From contig NZ_LMPZ01000001.1 in assembly GCF_001424025.1 (NCBI RefSeq), forward strand, positions 125,074 to 189,073: a DNA stretch of 64,000 nt, in the 5' to 3' direction. The position numbers and the translations under genes were made by a program. The notes beneath the pieces are model-generated. The model worked only from the letters and a program-made list of their open reading frames with translations, did no database searches and was not told the origin of the DNA. Shown in pieces: positions 28,207-39,440 of the stretch (its first letter is position 1; each line of letters starts with the position of its first letter). This DNA is from Brevundimonas sp. Leaf363. GTDB lineage: Bacteria > Pseudomonadota > Alphaproteobacteria > Caulobacterales > Caulobacteraceae.

Positions 28207-29048
28207 AAACCGCTCTCTGCGAGACTTTTCAAGAACTGGCTCACTTCACTTGGAAGCGGCTTGGCGCAGCGAGTGCGACCGGCCTGCCTTGGAGTGAAGA
28301 GACGAACACAGAAACGCTGCTGGCGACCTTGGCGGAACGGCATTCGCGTCATGTTGGGCTACGGGCCTTTACGCGTCGCGAAGAGGCTTTGAACGGTTCT
28401 GATTGGGAGTGGTGGATCGGATCCCCCGGGGCCTGGTTTGGAATGCGGGTTCAGGCAAAGCGTATCCATCGAACGAACGGTCGCTTTGTAGGCATTCATC
28501 GCCAAAAGCCGCGCGGTCACACCTCAACCCAAATGAACACATTGATCACTCGGGCGGCGAAGGACGGGCTCGCGCCCGTCTATTGTTTCTACGTTCATTC
28601 AGCGACCTGGCCGAACAATGCAATCTGGCTGGCCCAAGGCAATAAATCGCCGCGTCGTGAACTCGCCGGATGCTTGATCGCACACGCGTCGGCCGTTTGG
28701 GCGACCCGGTCTGAAACCTTGGCGAAGGTCGGCGAAGTGTGCGTGCCCTGGCACTATCTGGTTTGCGACGACAGCTGTGACGACGGACCAGCAGCGGATA
28801 GGATTCGAGGGCTTCTGCACGGATCTGCTCTCGCGGGTGATCGCGCGAGAGGGCTTTTGGCTGACCCCTACAACGAGGACTTTCCTCTACCATTGGTTCG
28901 TCAGTATTTGCCTGACCACGTCACGACTGCGCTTTCTGATCCGGACGGGGCAGTCGACGACGGAACCGAAAGCCCGAGGCAGTATGTGCAATCGCGCGGC
29001 CTGAACGGATTTGTCGTCATAAACACATCTGCAGACGGGGTCTGGTAG
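28203..29048 (+). CDS. DUF6615-type protein embedded in the type I operon, possible nuclease
   Basis: The 281-residue protein starts at GTG, overlapping hsdS by four bases, and begins with CETFQELAHFTWKRL. GLPWSEETNTETLLATLAERH near residues 28-48 matches the family I recall as DUF6615. DWEWWIGSPGAWFGMRVQAKR near residues 67-87 has the spacing of a PD-(D/E)xK core: acidic residues, then Q-x-K at the end of a strand. A restriction-like nuclease fold is therefore possible. The gene sits between hsdS and a GmrSD-like gene, with two bases before the latter. Confidence 0.7.
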   Translation: MKTALCETFQELAHFTWKRLGAASATGLPWSEETNTETLLATLAERHSRHVGLRAFTRREEALNGSDWEWWIGSPGAWFGMRVQAKRIHRTNGRFVGIHRQKPRGHTSTQMNTLITRAAKDGLAPVYCFYVHSATWPNNAIWLAQGNKSPRRELAGCLIAHASAVWATRSETLAKVGEVCVPWHYLVCDDSCDDGPAADRIRGLLHGSALAGDRARGLLADPYNEDFPLPLVRQYLPDHVTTALSDPDGAVDDGTESPRQYVQSRGLNGFVVINTSADGVW

Positions 29049-29050
29049 CC

Positions 29051-30876
29051 ATGATCAACAAGAAAATCGACCCGCAGGACAAGAGCCTGAAGACCCTGTT
29101 TCAGGACTTCTATCGGGTGCCCGATTATCAGCGCGAATACGTCTGGGGCGAGAGCGACCCCAAGGGCGAGGGCGGCGAGGAGGTCGATCAGTTCCTGAAC
29201 GACATCCACATCGAGTTCCAGAACGCCACCAAGGATGACGCGCCGGAGTATTTCATCGGCACCATCGTCGTCTGCCGCGACAGGGACGAGGTGTATGACC
29301 TGATCGACGGCCAGCAGCGGACAACTACGGCCTACGTCACGCTGTGCGCTATCCGCGACACTCTCAAAGCGCTCGAAGCCGCCGTTCCGGACGAGTTGCC
29401 CGGCCAGATCGCCGCCAGCTCGACCGACTGGCAGGGCAACACCCAGCACCGCCTTCGCTTGGATCTGCAGTATGAAGACGCCGGCGGCATTCTGGAACGC
29501 TACGCCAACGGCGAGGCGGCCGAGGCACCGCGCGACGGCACGCGCTCGATTCGCAATCTCGGCAACGCCTACGACACGGTGCGCGAGTTCTTGCGGACGA
29601 CCTTCGCCGACGACCCGGCTGAGATCCGGCGATTCTACGGCTACCTGACCAACAAGGTGAAGGTGATCCGGATCGAGACGCCAACTGTCACCATGGCCTT
29701 GAAAATCTTCGAGACCATCAATGATCGCGGCGTCGGCCTAGACGCCATGGACCTGCTGAAGAACCTGCTCTTCATGCACGCCAAGGGGGACGAGTTCGGC
29801 AAGCTAAAGGCTGTCTGGAAGAACCTGACTGACGCCATTTACAAGGCGCGGGAGAAGCCGCTTCGGTTCCTGCGATACTACCTGTTGGCGACCTACGACC
29901 TCGACGGAAAGCTGCGCGAGGACGCGATCTACGACTGGTTCCAGAAGAACGCCGACATCACCGGGCACGCCACCAAACCACTGGCATTCGCCAACCAGCT
30001 GCTGGAAGCGGCGCAGGCTTATGCCAATTTCGCGCGCGGCATGAACGTAATTGGTCAGCCCGAACCGGGCATCGAGAACACCCGCCTGCTGGGCGGCCAG
30101 TCGATCAAGCAGCACTTCATGTTGCTTCTGTCTGGACGACGCCTGTCTACGACGAACTTCAGCCGCTTGGCCGATGAGATCGAGAAGACGATGTTCGTCT
30201 GGCTCATCACCGGCACCCCGGCCAAGGAATACGAGCGCCGTATCATTGAAGCAGCCCACCGGCTGCGGGGCACCGCGGATGATCAGCTCGACGCGTTTAT
30301 CCGTGATGTGTTCGTCAAAGAGCGGGCGGCGCTAGATCGCGAATTCGAGCACGCCTTGCTGACCTTGAGCACGCGGAACGTCCGTCAATTCCGGCTGCGC
30401 TATCTGCTCGCCAAAATGACCCAGTACGTCGATCTGCAGGCTTACGGCCCAAGCGAGTCGCGCAACCGGCTTGCCGACTACACTGCCGGCGGCAATGACA
30501 TTGAGCACATCTTGCCGGACAGCGGCCATCCTGACGCCCTTGCTGAGTTCGGTGAGGGGGGCGACGATCAGGCCATCATTCAGAGCATCGGCAACCTGTT
30601 GCTGATCGAGAAGTCGATCAACCGATCGATCTCGAACGGCCGTTACTCGGGCAAGGTCGGCGCCTACGCTCAATCCAAGTTTCTGCTCACGCGGTGCCAG
30701 GCGAGCACAGAGGCTCAGGAGGTTGGCTCCGCCGATAAGATCACTAAGGCGGTCCAGGGTCTGGAATGCTGGCCGGAATGGCATGCGGAGGCCGTCGCGC
30801 AGCGTCAGCGGTTGCTGAGCAGACTGTCGCGGCGCGTTTGGGATGTGCCCTCGGCCAGCGTGGCGGAAGCCGCGTG

Positions 30877-30877
<1 letters not shown>
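29051..30877 (+). CDS. GmrSD-like DUF262/DUF1524 protein embedded in the type I operon
   Basis: The 608-residue protein joins an N-terminal DUF262 domain and a C-terminal DUF1524 (HNH-like) domain. DUF262 is shown by [13 protein letters not shown] near residue 25, [25 protein letters not shown] near 70-97 and [27 protein letters not shown] near 215-240. DUF1524 is shown by [11 protein letters not shown] near 480 and [17 protein letters not shown] near 515. GmrSD enzymes use the first domain as an NTP-driven sensor and the second as a nuclease against modified DNA. The gene is coupled to hsdR by a one-base overlap. Confidence 0.85.
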
Positions 30878-34020
<3,143 letters not shown>

Positions 34021-34147
34021 CAGACCTCGAGTTCGAAAGCCGATGATGCACGGCAGGTGTTTCCCAGAAACCATTGGCCGCCCTTAAATTCGGCGAACAG
34101 TGGTCAGCTCGCGCCGTGCTGCCTGATCGCGCCGAGTCTGCAGGCGA

Positions 34148-34495
34148 CTATCTGAACTGCGCGCTTTGTTTAAGCCGCTCTTCCACTAAGTGCTCCCGCG
34201 CGCGTTGCGCGGCACTATCGCGCGCAGAGTCGCGCATCTGTCTCGCAGTCGAAGCAGCATCTCTTTCAGGCAAGTGATTTTGCAACGTCTGAACCATCAC
34301 TGTCTCGAATGAGGCGAGATCGGGTGCGCAGTAATCAGTCGCCCTGCTAACCGTCACTTCAACCGGTTCCGGCCTTTCGGCTGCGAGCTCCGTAGACTTG
34401 CTCAGCATGCACTGCCGATAGGCTGCCACATAAGAATCTGTCGGCGCCAGGTCCATGGGAGACTGACTGAGGCCGGCTATCAAAGCGATCAACAT
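34148..34495 (-). CDS. Hypothetical exported or membrane-anchored protein
   Basis: Not recognised. From ATG 34495 the protein is 115 residues, with a hydrophobic start MLIALIAGLSQSPMDLAP that may be a signal peptide. A soluble part follows with two Cys (AYRQCMLSKS and DYCAPDLASFE) that could form a disulfide, and an Arg/Glu-rich C-terminus. The frame is open to 34612, so a longer form with a basic stretch before the hydrophobic segment is possible. Neither start has a strong ribosome binding site. Confidence 0.5.
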   Translation of the reverse strand: MLIALIAGLSQSPMDLAPTDSYVAAYRQCMLSKSTELAAERPEPVEVTVSRATDYCAPDLASFETVMVQTLQNHLPERDAASTARQMRDSARDSAAQRAREHLVEERLKQSAQFR

Positions 34496-34651
34496 AGCTG
34501 ACCATAGACCACTTACCCTGAAACCGAAGAACCGTTTGCGCTGCGCCCGGTGGTCATTTTCATACGGCCCCACTACCGCGCGGATGGTAAGTGACCCTGC
34601 CGGCGGGATCACCGTCAGGCAGGGTTTTGGCGTTACGCAGCGGGATGAGTG

Positions 34652-35167
34652 TCAGCCACTTAGCGGCTGAATGTCGGACAGCTTGAGGTCGGGAACGACG
34701 CCTAGGTAGGGGCGGGTCGGCTTCCTCGGCTTCGCCCGCACCTTCACTCTCGCCTTCACCTTTTGGGCGCGCAGGCTCGGGATTGTCCACTCGGGCCGAT
34801 GGTGGTGCACCATAGGCTTCTTAAGCGCCCGCGCGATCTCGCGGGCTTCCTTGTCCGACCCGACGATCAGGACCTCGACGGTCAGCCTGTGGCGGTTCTC
34901 ATAGATCAGGCGACCGACGTAGTGGTTCCGGCCGCTCCAGCTGGCCCGGATGAAATCGGACAGACGCTTGGCCAGCCCGCCGCCCTTATCGGTCCCGGTG
35001 CCGATCGCCATGACCACACCGTTCAGCAATACGCGATAGAGCCCGACCTTGTACCGCAGGTCCGGCTGATACGCCTCCAGACCGCCCGCAATGCGGACCC
35101 AGAAGCGGTCCCACTCGGCACGGGTCTTGTCACCATACAGCTGCAATTCGTTCGTCTTCATGTTCAT
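34652..35167 (-). CDS. Hypothetical protein with a possible GIY-YIG-like core
   Basis: The 171-residue protein has YKVGLYRVLLNGVVMAIGTG near residues 39-58, GLAKRLSDFIRAS near 64-76 and NHYVGRLIYENRHRLTVEVLIVGS near 81-104. The spacing Y-x-V...G...IG...L..RL, then a polar strand, recalls the GIY-YIG nuclease fold, though the key Arg and Glu are not certain. The C-terminal third is very basic (KVKARVKVRAKPRKPTRP), which suits nucleic acid binding. It lies just downstream of the integrase remnant on the same strand. Confidence 0.55.
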   Translation of the reverse strand: MNMKTNELQLYGDKTRAEWDRFWVRIAGGLEAYQPDLRYKVGLYRVLLNGVVMAIGTGTDKGGGLAKRLSDFIRASWSGRNHYVGRLIYENRHRLTVEVLIVGSDKEAREIARALKKPMVHHHRPEWTIPSLRAQKVKARVKVRAKPRKPTRPYLGVVPDLKLSDIQPLSG

Positions 35168-35239
35168 GTCCTTTCCAAAAAATATGGGGAGTTGGTGCCC
35201 CGCACGCCGACCGAAGTCAGCGCACGAGGCGGGGAGGGG

Positions 35240-35414
35240 TCAGCCGGCCTGTTTCGCCGCGCCGGCCTCGACAGCCTTCAGCAGGGTGTCGTTGGCCAGG
35301 TGGGCGTAGCGCTGGGTCGACTGGTAGTTGGCGTGGCCCAGCACCTTGCTTAGCCTTGCCCGGCGGACAGACAGCCGTCGACAGCAAGGCGTGGGTGATC
35401 AAAGCCTTCGGCAT
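35240..35414 (-). pseudogene. Tyrosine-recombinase (integrase) remnant with the middle deleted
   Basis: A good ribosome binding site (AGAAGGAG) precedes ATG 35414 and the typical integrase N-terminus MPKALITHALLSTAV..PPGK. After 22 codons the frame breaks. The next frame then reads LSKVLGHANYQSTQRYAHLANDTLLKAVE to a TGA at 35242-35240. This is the recombinase C-terminus with the conserved HxxY and nucleophile region (Q-R-Y-A-H-L). About 300 codons are missing and the junction changes frame, so the protein cannot be active. It may be the lost integrase of this island or of an older element. Confidence 0.8.
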
Positions 35415-35749
35415 AAGGCGGACTCCTTCTGTGGTTGGAAATCGGCGCAGGGGCGCCGTGACCGCCGCGCGGGCGGGCGCGGCGGCGGGGGGTGGATGGG
35501 GAAGCCTGGAGCAGGGCCGGAGGCCCGCAGTCGCCCCAGAGTTGGCCGAGTAGGCCACGCGTCGGGGCGGCGGATGGTGGGGCCATGGTCGGCCCCCGGC
35601 GGCCGTCAGCGGGCCGCGATTTGGGCGCCGTCGGAAGGAGCGGCGACCGAGTCAGATTTTCAGATTTTCAGTTCAGCAGATCGTTGGGCTCTGACGGGTC
35701 CGGACGCCGCCGAGACGCTGAAAAGCTGCGAAACTGATTTTCTGCGGCG
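35415..35749. other. Intergenic region left of the integrase remnant start
   Basis: 335 bases, GC-rich on the left and with a short A/T-rich direct repeat CAGATTTTCAGATTTTCAG near 35654-35672. It must hold the former integrase promoter. I see no convincing gene. Confidence 0.4.
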
Positions 35750-36163
35750 CTACTCCTCCTCCGCCTCGTCGATATGCTTGGGGATGAGGACGTAACGCTG
35801 AACGCCGCGCGGGCCCTTGGCGAAGGTCCAGTAGTGCTGACCGATCGTCGTTCCGGTGTAGCGTTCAAGGACACCCAGGGCGACGCGGTGAGAGACGCCG
35901 CACTCCGCTGCAGTGGCCTTTGCGAGCGCCATCTTGCCGCCTGCGAAGTCGCCATCGATCAGCTGATCGATCGTGATCGCCACACGGTGTTCTGCGACCT
36001 CCGCCTCGGTGACGCAGAACTCGTCCAGGTCGTCAGGATCGACCCTTTGGACCGAGGCCAGCTTCTGGTCGTAGCTGACCCCTTCTTCGTTGGCGTAACT
36101 GAACGCAACCCGGTCAGGGCTATCGGCGCGCTTCTTCTCCATCGTGAACAGGACGATGGTCAT
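35750..36163 (-). CDS. C-terminal part of a RecA-like (RepA/AAA_25-type) ATPase, separately started
   Basis: The 137-residue protein begins MTIVLFTMEKKRADSPDRVAFSY and has EEGVSYDQKLASVQRVDPDDLDEF, which resembles the segment after the ATPase core in AAA_25 helicase-like proteins. A later HTH-like part is ATAAECGVSHRVALGVLERYTG. It overlaps the previous gene by ATGA and has its own strong site (GGAGGTGAGGCATG), so it is probably translated on its own. It is the third piece of what looks like a single ancestral gene. Confidence 0.55.
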   Translation of the reverse strand: MTIVLFTMEKKRADSPDRVAFSYANEEGVSYDQKLASVQRVDPDDLDEFCVTEAEVAEHRVAITIDQLIDGDFAGGKMALAKATAAECGVSHRVALGVLERYTGTTIGQHYWTFAKGPRGVQRYVLIPKHIDEAEEE

Positions 36164-36477
36164 GCCTCACCTCCAGCCTTCGGCTTCATGACCTGGGCGA
36201 TGTAGACGGCATCGAAGTCCTCCAGGATGTCGGTGGTGCCTTGGTACTGAGGCGTCCCATCAGCCTTCGGGTTCTTCCGAGTGTGTCCCAAGCCGACGAC
36301 GGTGCCGCCGGCCAAGACGTACTGACGACACACGTCACCCAGGGTGCTGGAGCTGTTCTTGTCCATGAGGTTGGCAAACTTCTTGACCGTGTCGATGATG
36401 ACCACGGTCCCTCTTGCGGTGTCGTTCGCCACGGCCTGCAGCATGAGGTCGAGAAATTGATTGGCTCTCATTCTCAT
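36160..36477 (-). CDS. Middle part of the split RecA-like ATPase (Walker B region)
   Basis: The 105-residue piece carries RGTVVIIDTVKKFANLMDK (Walker B strand and Asp) and AGGTVVGLGHTRKNPKADG, then GTTDILEDFDAVYI. These follow the Walker A part in one chain in AAA_25 proteins. It begins ATG at 36477, overlapping the upstream stop by four bases, and no good ribosome binding site precedes it. A single-base frameshift or -1 ribosomal frameshifting would join it to the upstream piece. Confidence 0.6.
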   Translation of the reverse strand: MRMRANQFLDLMLQAVANDTARGTVVIIDTVKKFANLMDKNSSSTLGDVCRQYVLAGGTVVGLGHTRKNPKADGTPQYQGTTDILEDFDAVYIAQVMKPKAGGEA

Positions 36478-36917
36478 AGGCCCGGCACCACCATGTGGGC
36501 GCCAACATCCTTCAGAAGACGCGCCTTCGCCGCCACGCCTTTGCTGGTGTCATCGGCGTTGACGTAGAAGACGCGATCAGGGTCGATGCGACCTTGTTCG
36601 ATCGCATCGAGCAGCAGGTTCAACACAATCAGCGTTTTGCCGGTGTTGGGCGCGGCGTAGATCATGGTGGCTTGGCCGCTCATGATGAAGTCGCCAAGCA
36701 GCGGCTTGGTGTCGGCGGCTTTGGCCTCGAGCTCTTCCGCCCGGCCGAGGAGGCTAAAGGGGAGGAGCGGGTTTTTCCTCTCAGGTCCAACAATCGAAAT
36801 ATCGACGGTCGGAAGAGCTGCGGTGGCGACGCTAACGTCAGCGTTTCGCTCGGGTCCCTTGGCAACGCCGTGGGAAGTGCCTCTTCCCGCTTGGTCGGCA
36901 GGATCTTGGTCGCTCAA
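36474..36917 (-). CDS. N-terminal part of the split RecA-like ATPase (Walker A region)
   Basis: Carries MIYAAPNTGKTLIVLNLLLDAIE (Walker A) and RVFYVNADDTSKGVAAKARLL, and ends VGAHMVVPGL just where family members continue. I place the start at TTG 36917 (LSDQDPADQAG), because CGGAG lies 7 bases before it. An ATG at 36944 in the same frame has no such site. In family members this part and the next two pieces are one protein used in plasmid or island replication. Here it cannot hydrolyse ATP without the Walker B piece. Confidence 0.6.
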   Translation of the reverse strand: MSDQDPADQAGRGTSHGVAKGPERNADVSVATAALPTVDISIVGPERKNPLLPFSLLGRAEELEAKAADTKPLLGDFIMSGQATMIYAAPNTGKTLIVLNLLLDAIEQGRIDPDRVFYVNADDTSKGVAAKARLLKDVGAHMVVPGL

Positions 36918-37167
36918 AATGTATCTCCGTTGATTTGCGAACATGGACTGGACGAGCCCCGAACCGATCAGAGTCGAGTTCAGTGGGCGCGACCGAGGCA
37001 AACATGCGTGCTGAATCAGCGGTTTGATAGGTGCCCAGCTCTAGTACCGCTCGCATAAACAGTCGGGTCTAAGCGAATGCATCGTCCCGCAGGACCTTGC
37101 ATAAATTGCAAGTGGACTTCGTGCTGGTACGACGTCAGATCGCAGGCGAAAATTGAGGATAGCCGCA

Positions 37168-37518
37168 TTGAAGCGCCCGAAAAGCGATAAGTTTGGTGAT
37201 CTGCGAGTTGGCTCGCTCGAGGCCTTTGTGGAGGTCTATGAGAGCCGGGTCCGAGAGGCGACCGCAGCGGACCTGGGGAAGGTGCACCCCACCACAATCA
37301 CGCGACGCATTGAGCGGCTGGAAAAGTGGCTGGGACACGGAGCGCAGATGCTCGTGTTCGACGGAAACTTGCCCACCGCTAAAGGAGCCGAGATTTATCC
37401 TGTGGCCAAGGAAATCCTGGCTCGCCTTGAAGAGATACGAAGGCAGCCTCCCCAACTGGAAGATGAACCGACAGCTCCAATCGATATTTCCACTATCAGC
37501 GCCCCTGGCAGTGAATGA
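37168..37518 (+). CDS. Small LysR-type HTH protein without an effector domain
   Basis: About 116 residues. FGDLRVGSLEAFVEVYESRVREATAADLGKVHPTTITRRIERLEKWLG is a LysR-like winged helix, and GNLPTAKGAEIYPVAKEILARLEEI matches the end of that domain and the linker helix. No ligand-binding domain follows. I choose TTG 37168, eight bases after GAGGA. TTG 37153 is five codons upstream. It is divergent from the split ATPase, about 250 bases away, and may regulate it. Confidence 0.65.
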   Translation: MKRPKSDKFGDLRVGSLEAFVEVYESRVREATAADLGKVHPTTITRRIERLEKWLGHGAQMLVFDGNLPTAKGAEIYPVAKEILARLEEIRRQPPQLEDEPTAPIDISTISAPGSE

Positions 37519-37600
37519 GCTTGCTGCACCAAGATGGAGCGGCCCCGAGAAGCCGCTCCATATCGTGTCACTTTACGCGTAGACCCGCGGCCTGTTCAGT

Positions 37601-37729
37601 TGGCGGCAGTCTAGCGTCCCACTCGTGGACGTGCTGGAATTCGTAGCCCTCGCGAGGGCCATGAGGGTCGATCCGTCGGAGCTGTTCGAGCGGGTCTTGA
37701 AGCGCCTACCGAAGCAGGTCGTCATCTGA
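37601..37729 (+). pseudogene. Fragment of an XRE-type HTH gene (C-terminal end)
   Basis: The frame reads W-R-Q-S then VDVLEFVALARAMRVDPSELFERVLKRLPKQVV and a TGA at 37727. It matches the end of the intact XRE protein at 39486-39737 (RRVDVVEFCEIAEALGKDPARLLQGF). The HTH itself and a start are missing. It runs antisense to the end of the membrane-protein gene at 37706-38014. Confidence 0.55.
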
Positions 37730-38014
37730 AGCCGCGATTCGGGCCACATTGGTCCGGCGTCTGGCGGGCTGTCCTACCGCCCAGACCAGCCAGACGAGCC
37801 CGATCGTGATCGCTAGGGCGACAACGAAGGCGACCGGATGGGCGTGGGCCATGCTGAAGAGGCCGATGGTGATGATGAGCGCGAGGGTCTCCCTAGGGCG
37901 GGTGACGAAGGAGACGACTAGCGCCAACCCGATCGCCACCACGATCACCGACAAGGCGGCCTTCAGAACCGCCAGGACGATGATCAGTGTGAGGAAGCCA
38001 AGGCCGCCCCTCAC
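37706..38014 (-). CDS. Small multi-spanning membrane protein
   Basis: The 102-residue protein starts at GTG 38014, overlapping the stop of the preceding gene by four bases (GTGA). Three to four hydrophobic segments are visible: LGFLTLIIVLAVLKAALSVIVVAIGLALVVSFV, ETLALIITIGLFSM and VAFVVALAITIGLVWLVWAVG. The tail is short and charged. The function is unknown. The same reading frame is open to 38428, but there it is a shadow of the neighbouring gene. Confidence 0.6.
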   Translation of the reverse strand: MRGGLGFLTLIIVLAVLKAALSVIVVAIGLALVVSFVTRPRETLALIITIGLFSMAHAHPVAFVVALAITIGLVWLVWAVGQPARRRTNVARIAASDDDLLR

Positions 38015-38403
38015 TGCATCTCCCCGGCGTCGTCGAACCAGAAGTGCGACATGCAGAGGCTGTGGACGCCCAGCTCGGTCGCGGGGCTGTTCTCGACGAA
38101 GATGAAGGTGCGCCGGCCGCGACGGCGGTAGGCGACCTCGAACCACAGGCCGTAGTCCTCGATCCAGTCGTAGTCCGGCTCCTCGGCCCGGTCCCCGGTC
38201 ATGGGGAAGCCGACGGCTCGGTTGATGACGTCGGGCGTGTCGCCGCCTTCTACGACGACGAAGCGGGTCCGGCAGCTCAGCCGGCGTCCGCTGTCGGCTT
38301 CCAGCTGCAGGGCCCGAAGCTCCATGAGGGCGCGCAGGTCGGGGTCCAGGCGCGGGTTGTTGATCGCTCGCGCCAGGGCGCAGCGGCTGTTCAGTGCAAG
38401 CAC
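38011..38403 (-). CDS. Hypothetical protein, paralogue B of a tandem pair
   Basis: The 130-residue protein shares LDPDLRALMELRALQLEAD, RFVVVEGGDTPDVINRAVGFPMT and WIEDYGLWFEVAYR with its neighbour at 38484-38867, so the two arose by duplication. No signal peptide or membrane segment is present. I do not recognise the family. A terminator-like hairpin ends about 23 bases before its start. It is coupled to a small membrane protein downstream. Confidence 0.65.
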   Translation of the reverse strand: MLALNSRCALARAINNPRLDPDLRALMELRALQLEADSGRRLSCRTRFVVVEGGDTPDVINRAVGFPMTGDRAEEPDYDWIEDYGLWFEVAYRRRGRRTFIFVENSPATELGVHSLCMSHFWFDDAGEMQ

Positions 38404-38425
38404 GGTGGTGGGTCCTTTCGGGCAA

Positions 38426-38459
38426 CAAAAAAAGCCCCTGCGACGGTGTCGAGGGGCTC
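38426..38459 (-). terminator. Terminator-like hairpin just before the paralogue B start codon
   Basis: On the - strand AGCCCCT...AGGGGCT is followed by seven T (38427-38433 read as A on the + strand). It lies between the two paralogues, and only about 23 bases separate it from the ATG at 38403. There is little room for a promoter after it, so it could act in attenuation. Confidence 0.7.
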
Positions 38460-38483
38460 GGGCGGTGATGGTTTGGTAGGTGC

Positions 38484-38867
38484 TCAGACGGCCGGTCGGT
38501 CCGACACGCCGAGGCAGATGAAGCGCAGGGTGTGGTTGGTGTCAGGATGGTCGGCCACGAAGACCAGCATCCCGAAGTCGTCGGTCAGGACGTAGGCCAG
38601 CTCGAACCAGGTCCCATGGTCCTGCACCCACTCAAAGCCAGGCTGGTCGGCCTGCTCCCAAGTGACGGGGAAGCCGACCGCCTCGTGGATGGCCTCAGGC
38701 GTGTCGCCGGGCTGGACGACGACGAACTGGACCATCTCACCGAGGGGGCGGGATCGTTCTGTGTCGAGCTGCCAGACCCGGAGTCCCAGAAGGGCGCGTA
38801 GATCGGGGTCTAGGGATCGGTTGGAGATGGCCGCCGCGACGGCGTCGCGGTCGGTGAGGGAGAGCAT
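38484..38867 (-). CDS. Hypothetical protein, paralogue A of a tandem pair
   Basis: The 127-residue protein has LDPDLRALLGLRVWQLDTE, QFVVVQPGDTPEAIHEAVGFPVT and WVQDHGTWFELAY, clearly related to the gene at 38011-38403. There are no Cys clusters, no nuclease motif and no membrane segment. The family is not recognised. The ribosome binding site AAAGGAGCC precedes the ATG and is matched by AAAGGACCC before paralogue B. A terminator-like hairpin ends about 25 bases before its start. Confidence 0.65.
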   Translation of the reverse strand: MLSLTDRDAVAAAISNRSLDPDLRALLGLRVWQLDTERSRPLGEMVQFVVVQPGDTPEAIHEAVGFPVTWEQADQPGFEWVQDHGTWFELAYVLTDDFGMLVFVADHPDTNHTLRFICLGVSDRPAV

Positions 38868-38890
38868 AAGCGGGCTCCTTTCAGGTCAAA

Positions 38891-38922
38891 GAAAAAGCCC
38901 CGCGACGGATGTCACGGGGCGG
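38891..38922 (-). terminator. Terminator-like hairpin just before the paralogue A start codon
   Basis: On the - strand GCCCCG (38920-38915 read down) pairs with CGGGGC (38902-38897) and is followed by TTTTTC. It may end transcription of the membrane-protein gene at 38969-39331. It also sits in the leader of paralogue A in the same relative place as the hairpin before paralogue B. Confidence 0.75.
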
Positions 38923-38968
38923 CTTGTGTGATCGCCTAAGGATCAGGCGAATGGTGCGTTAGAGCCGG

Positions 38969-39331
38969 TCAATCTCCGGAGGCAGTCGCAGTCCTAGGTG
39001 TCTTCCTGCGGCGCGTAAGGAACATGACGCCGGCAGCGACCACTATGCCAAGGGTGCCCCATAGAAGGAGGCTCTCGTACAGAGTGATCCTACGCTCCGT
39101 AATCAGCACGCTCGGATGCGAGAGGCTGTACTCAACCTGACGCCGATTTTCGGCCTGATACTCCTCGGACTCGTAGAACGCAGTACTCGCGTCCCCGACC
39201 ACCTCGCTACTCCGAGCGATGCTGGCCTCGAAATTTCTTAGTGGAAAATAGTTGGTTGCCCAAAGTCCGCCTACGATGACGTAGAAGGTAACCACGGCCG
39301 CTAGAGCTATTCTGAAAGTGCTATTGTTCAT
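38969..39331 (-). CDS. Hypothetical protein with two membrane segments
   Basis: The 120-residue protein has an N-terminal hydrophobic helix IALAAVVTFYVIVGGLWA and a second one LLLWGTLGIVVAAGVMFL near residue 90. About 65 residues of polar, probably periplasmic sequence lie between them, and the tail is basic (TRRRKTPRT). This hairpin-in-membrane layout is common in small island-borne proteins. No family is recognised. Confidence 0.55.
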   Translation of the reverse strand: MNNSTFRIALAAVVTFYVIVGGLWATNYFPLRNFEASIARSSEVVGDASTAFYESEEYQAENRRQVEYSLSHPSVLITERRITLYESLLLWGTLGIVVAAGVMFLTRRRKTPRTATASGD

Positions 39332-39440
39332 TCGTGTTCTCCATCTTGGTTAGACGGCACTTCCTGTGCTCATCATATAAGATGCCGAGTTTCCCGCATG
39401 CCTCGGGACCGGCCACCCCGCCTCGACGATAACCGATTCT

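Noticed and set aside
35328-35795. 155-codon open frame on the + strand
   Set aside because: It overlaps the integrase remnant antisense and has Gly/Arg-rich shadow composition with no ribosome binding site.
36474-36477. Programmed frameshift with a classic slippery heptamer joining the ATPase pieces
   Set aside because: No X-XXY-YYZ heptamer is visible before either ATGA junction. I keep frameshifting only as a possibility.
38014-38428. Upstream part of the 240-codon frame that contains the small membrane protein
   Set aside because: This part is out of frame with the paralogue B gene and Arg/Pro-rich. Only the part after GTG 38014 is supported.
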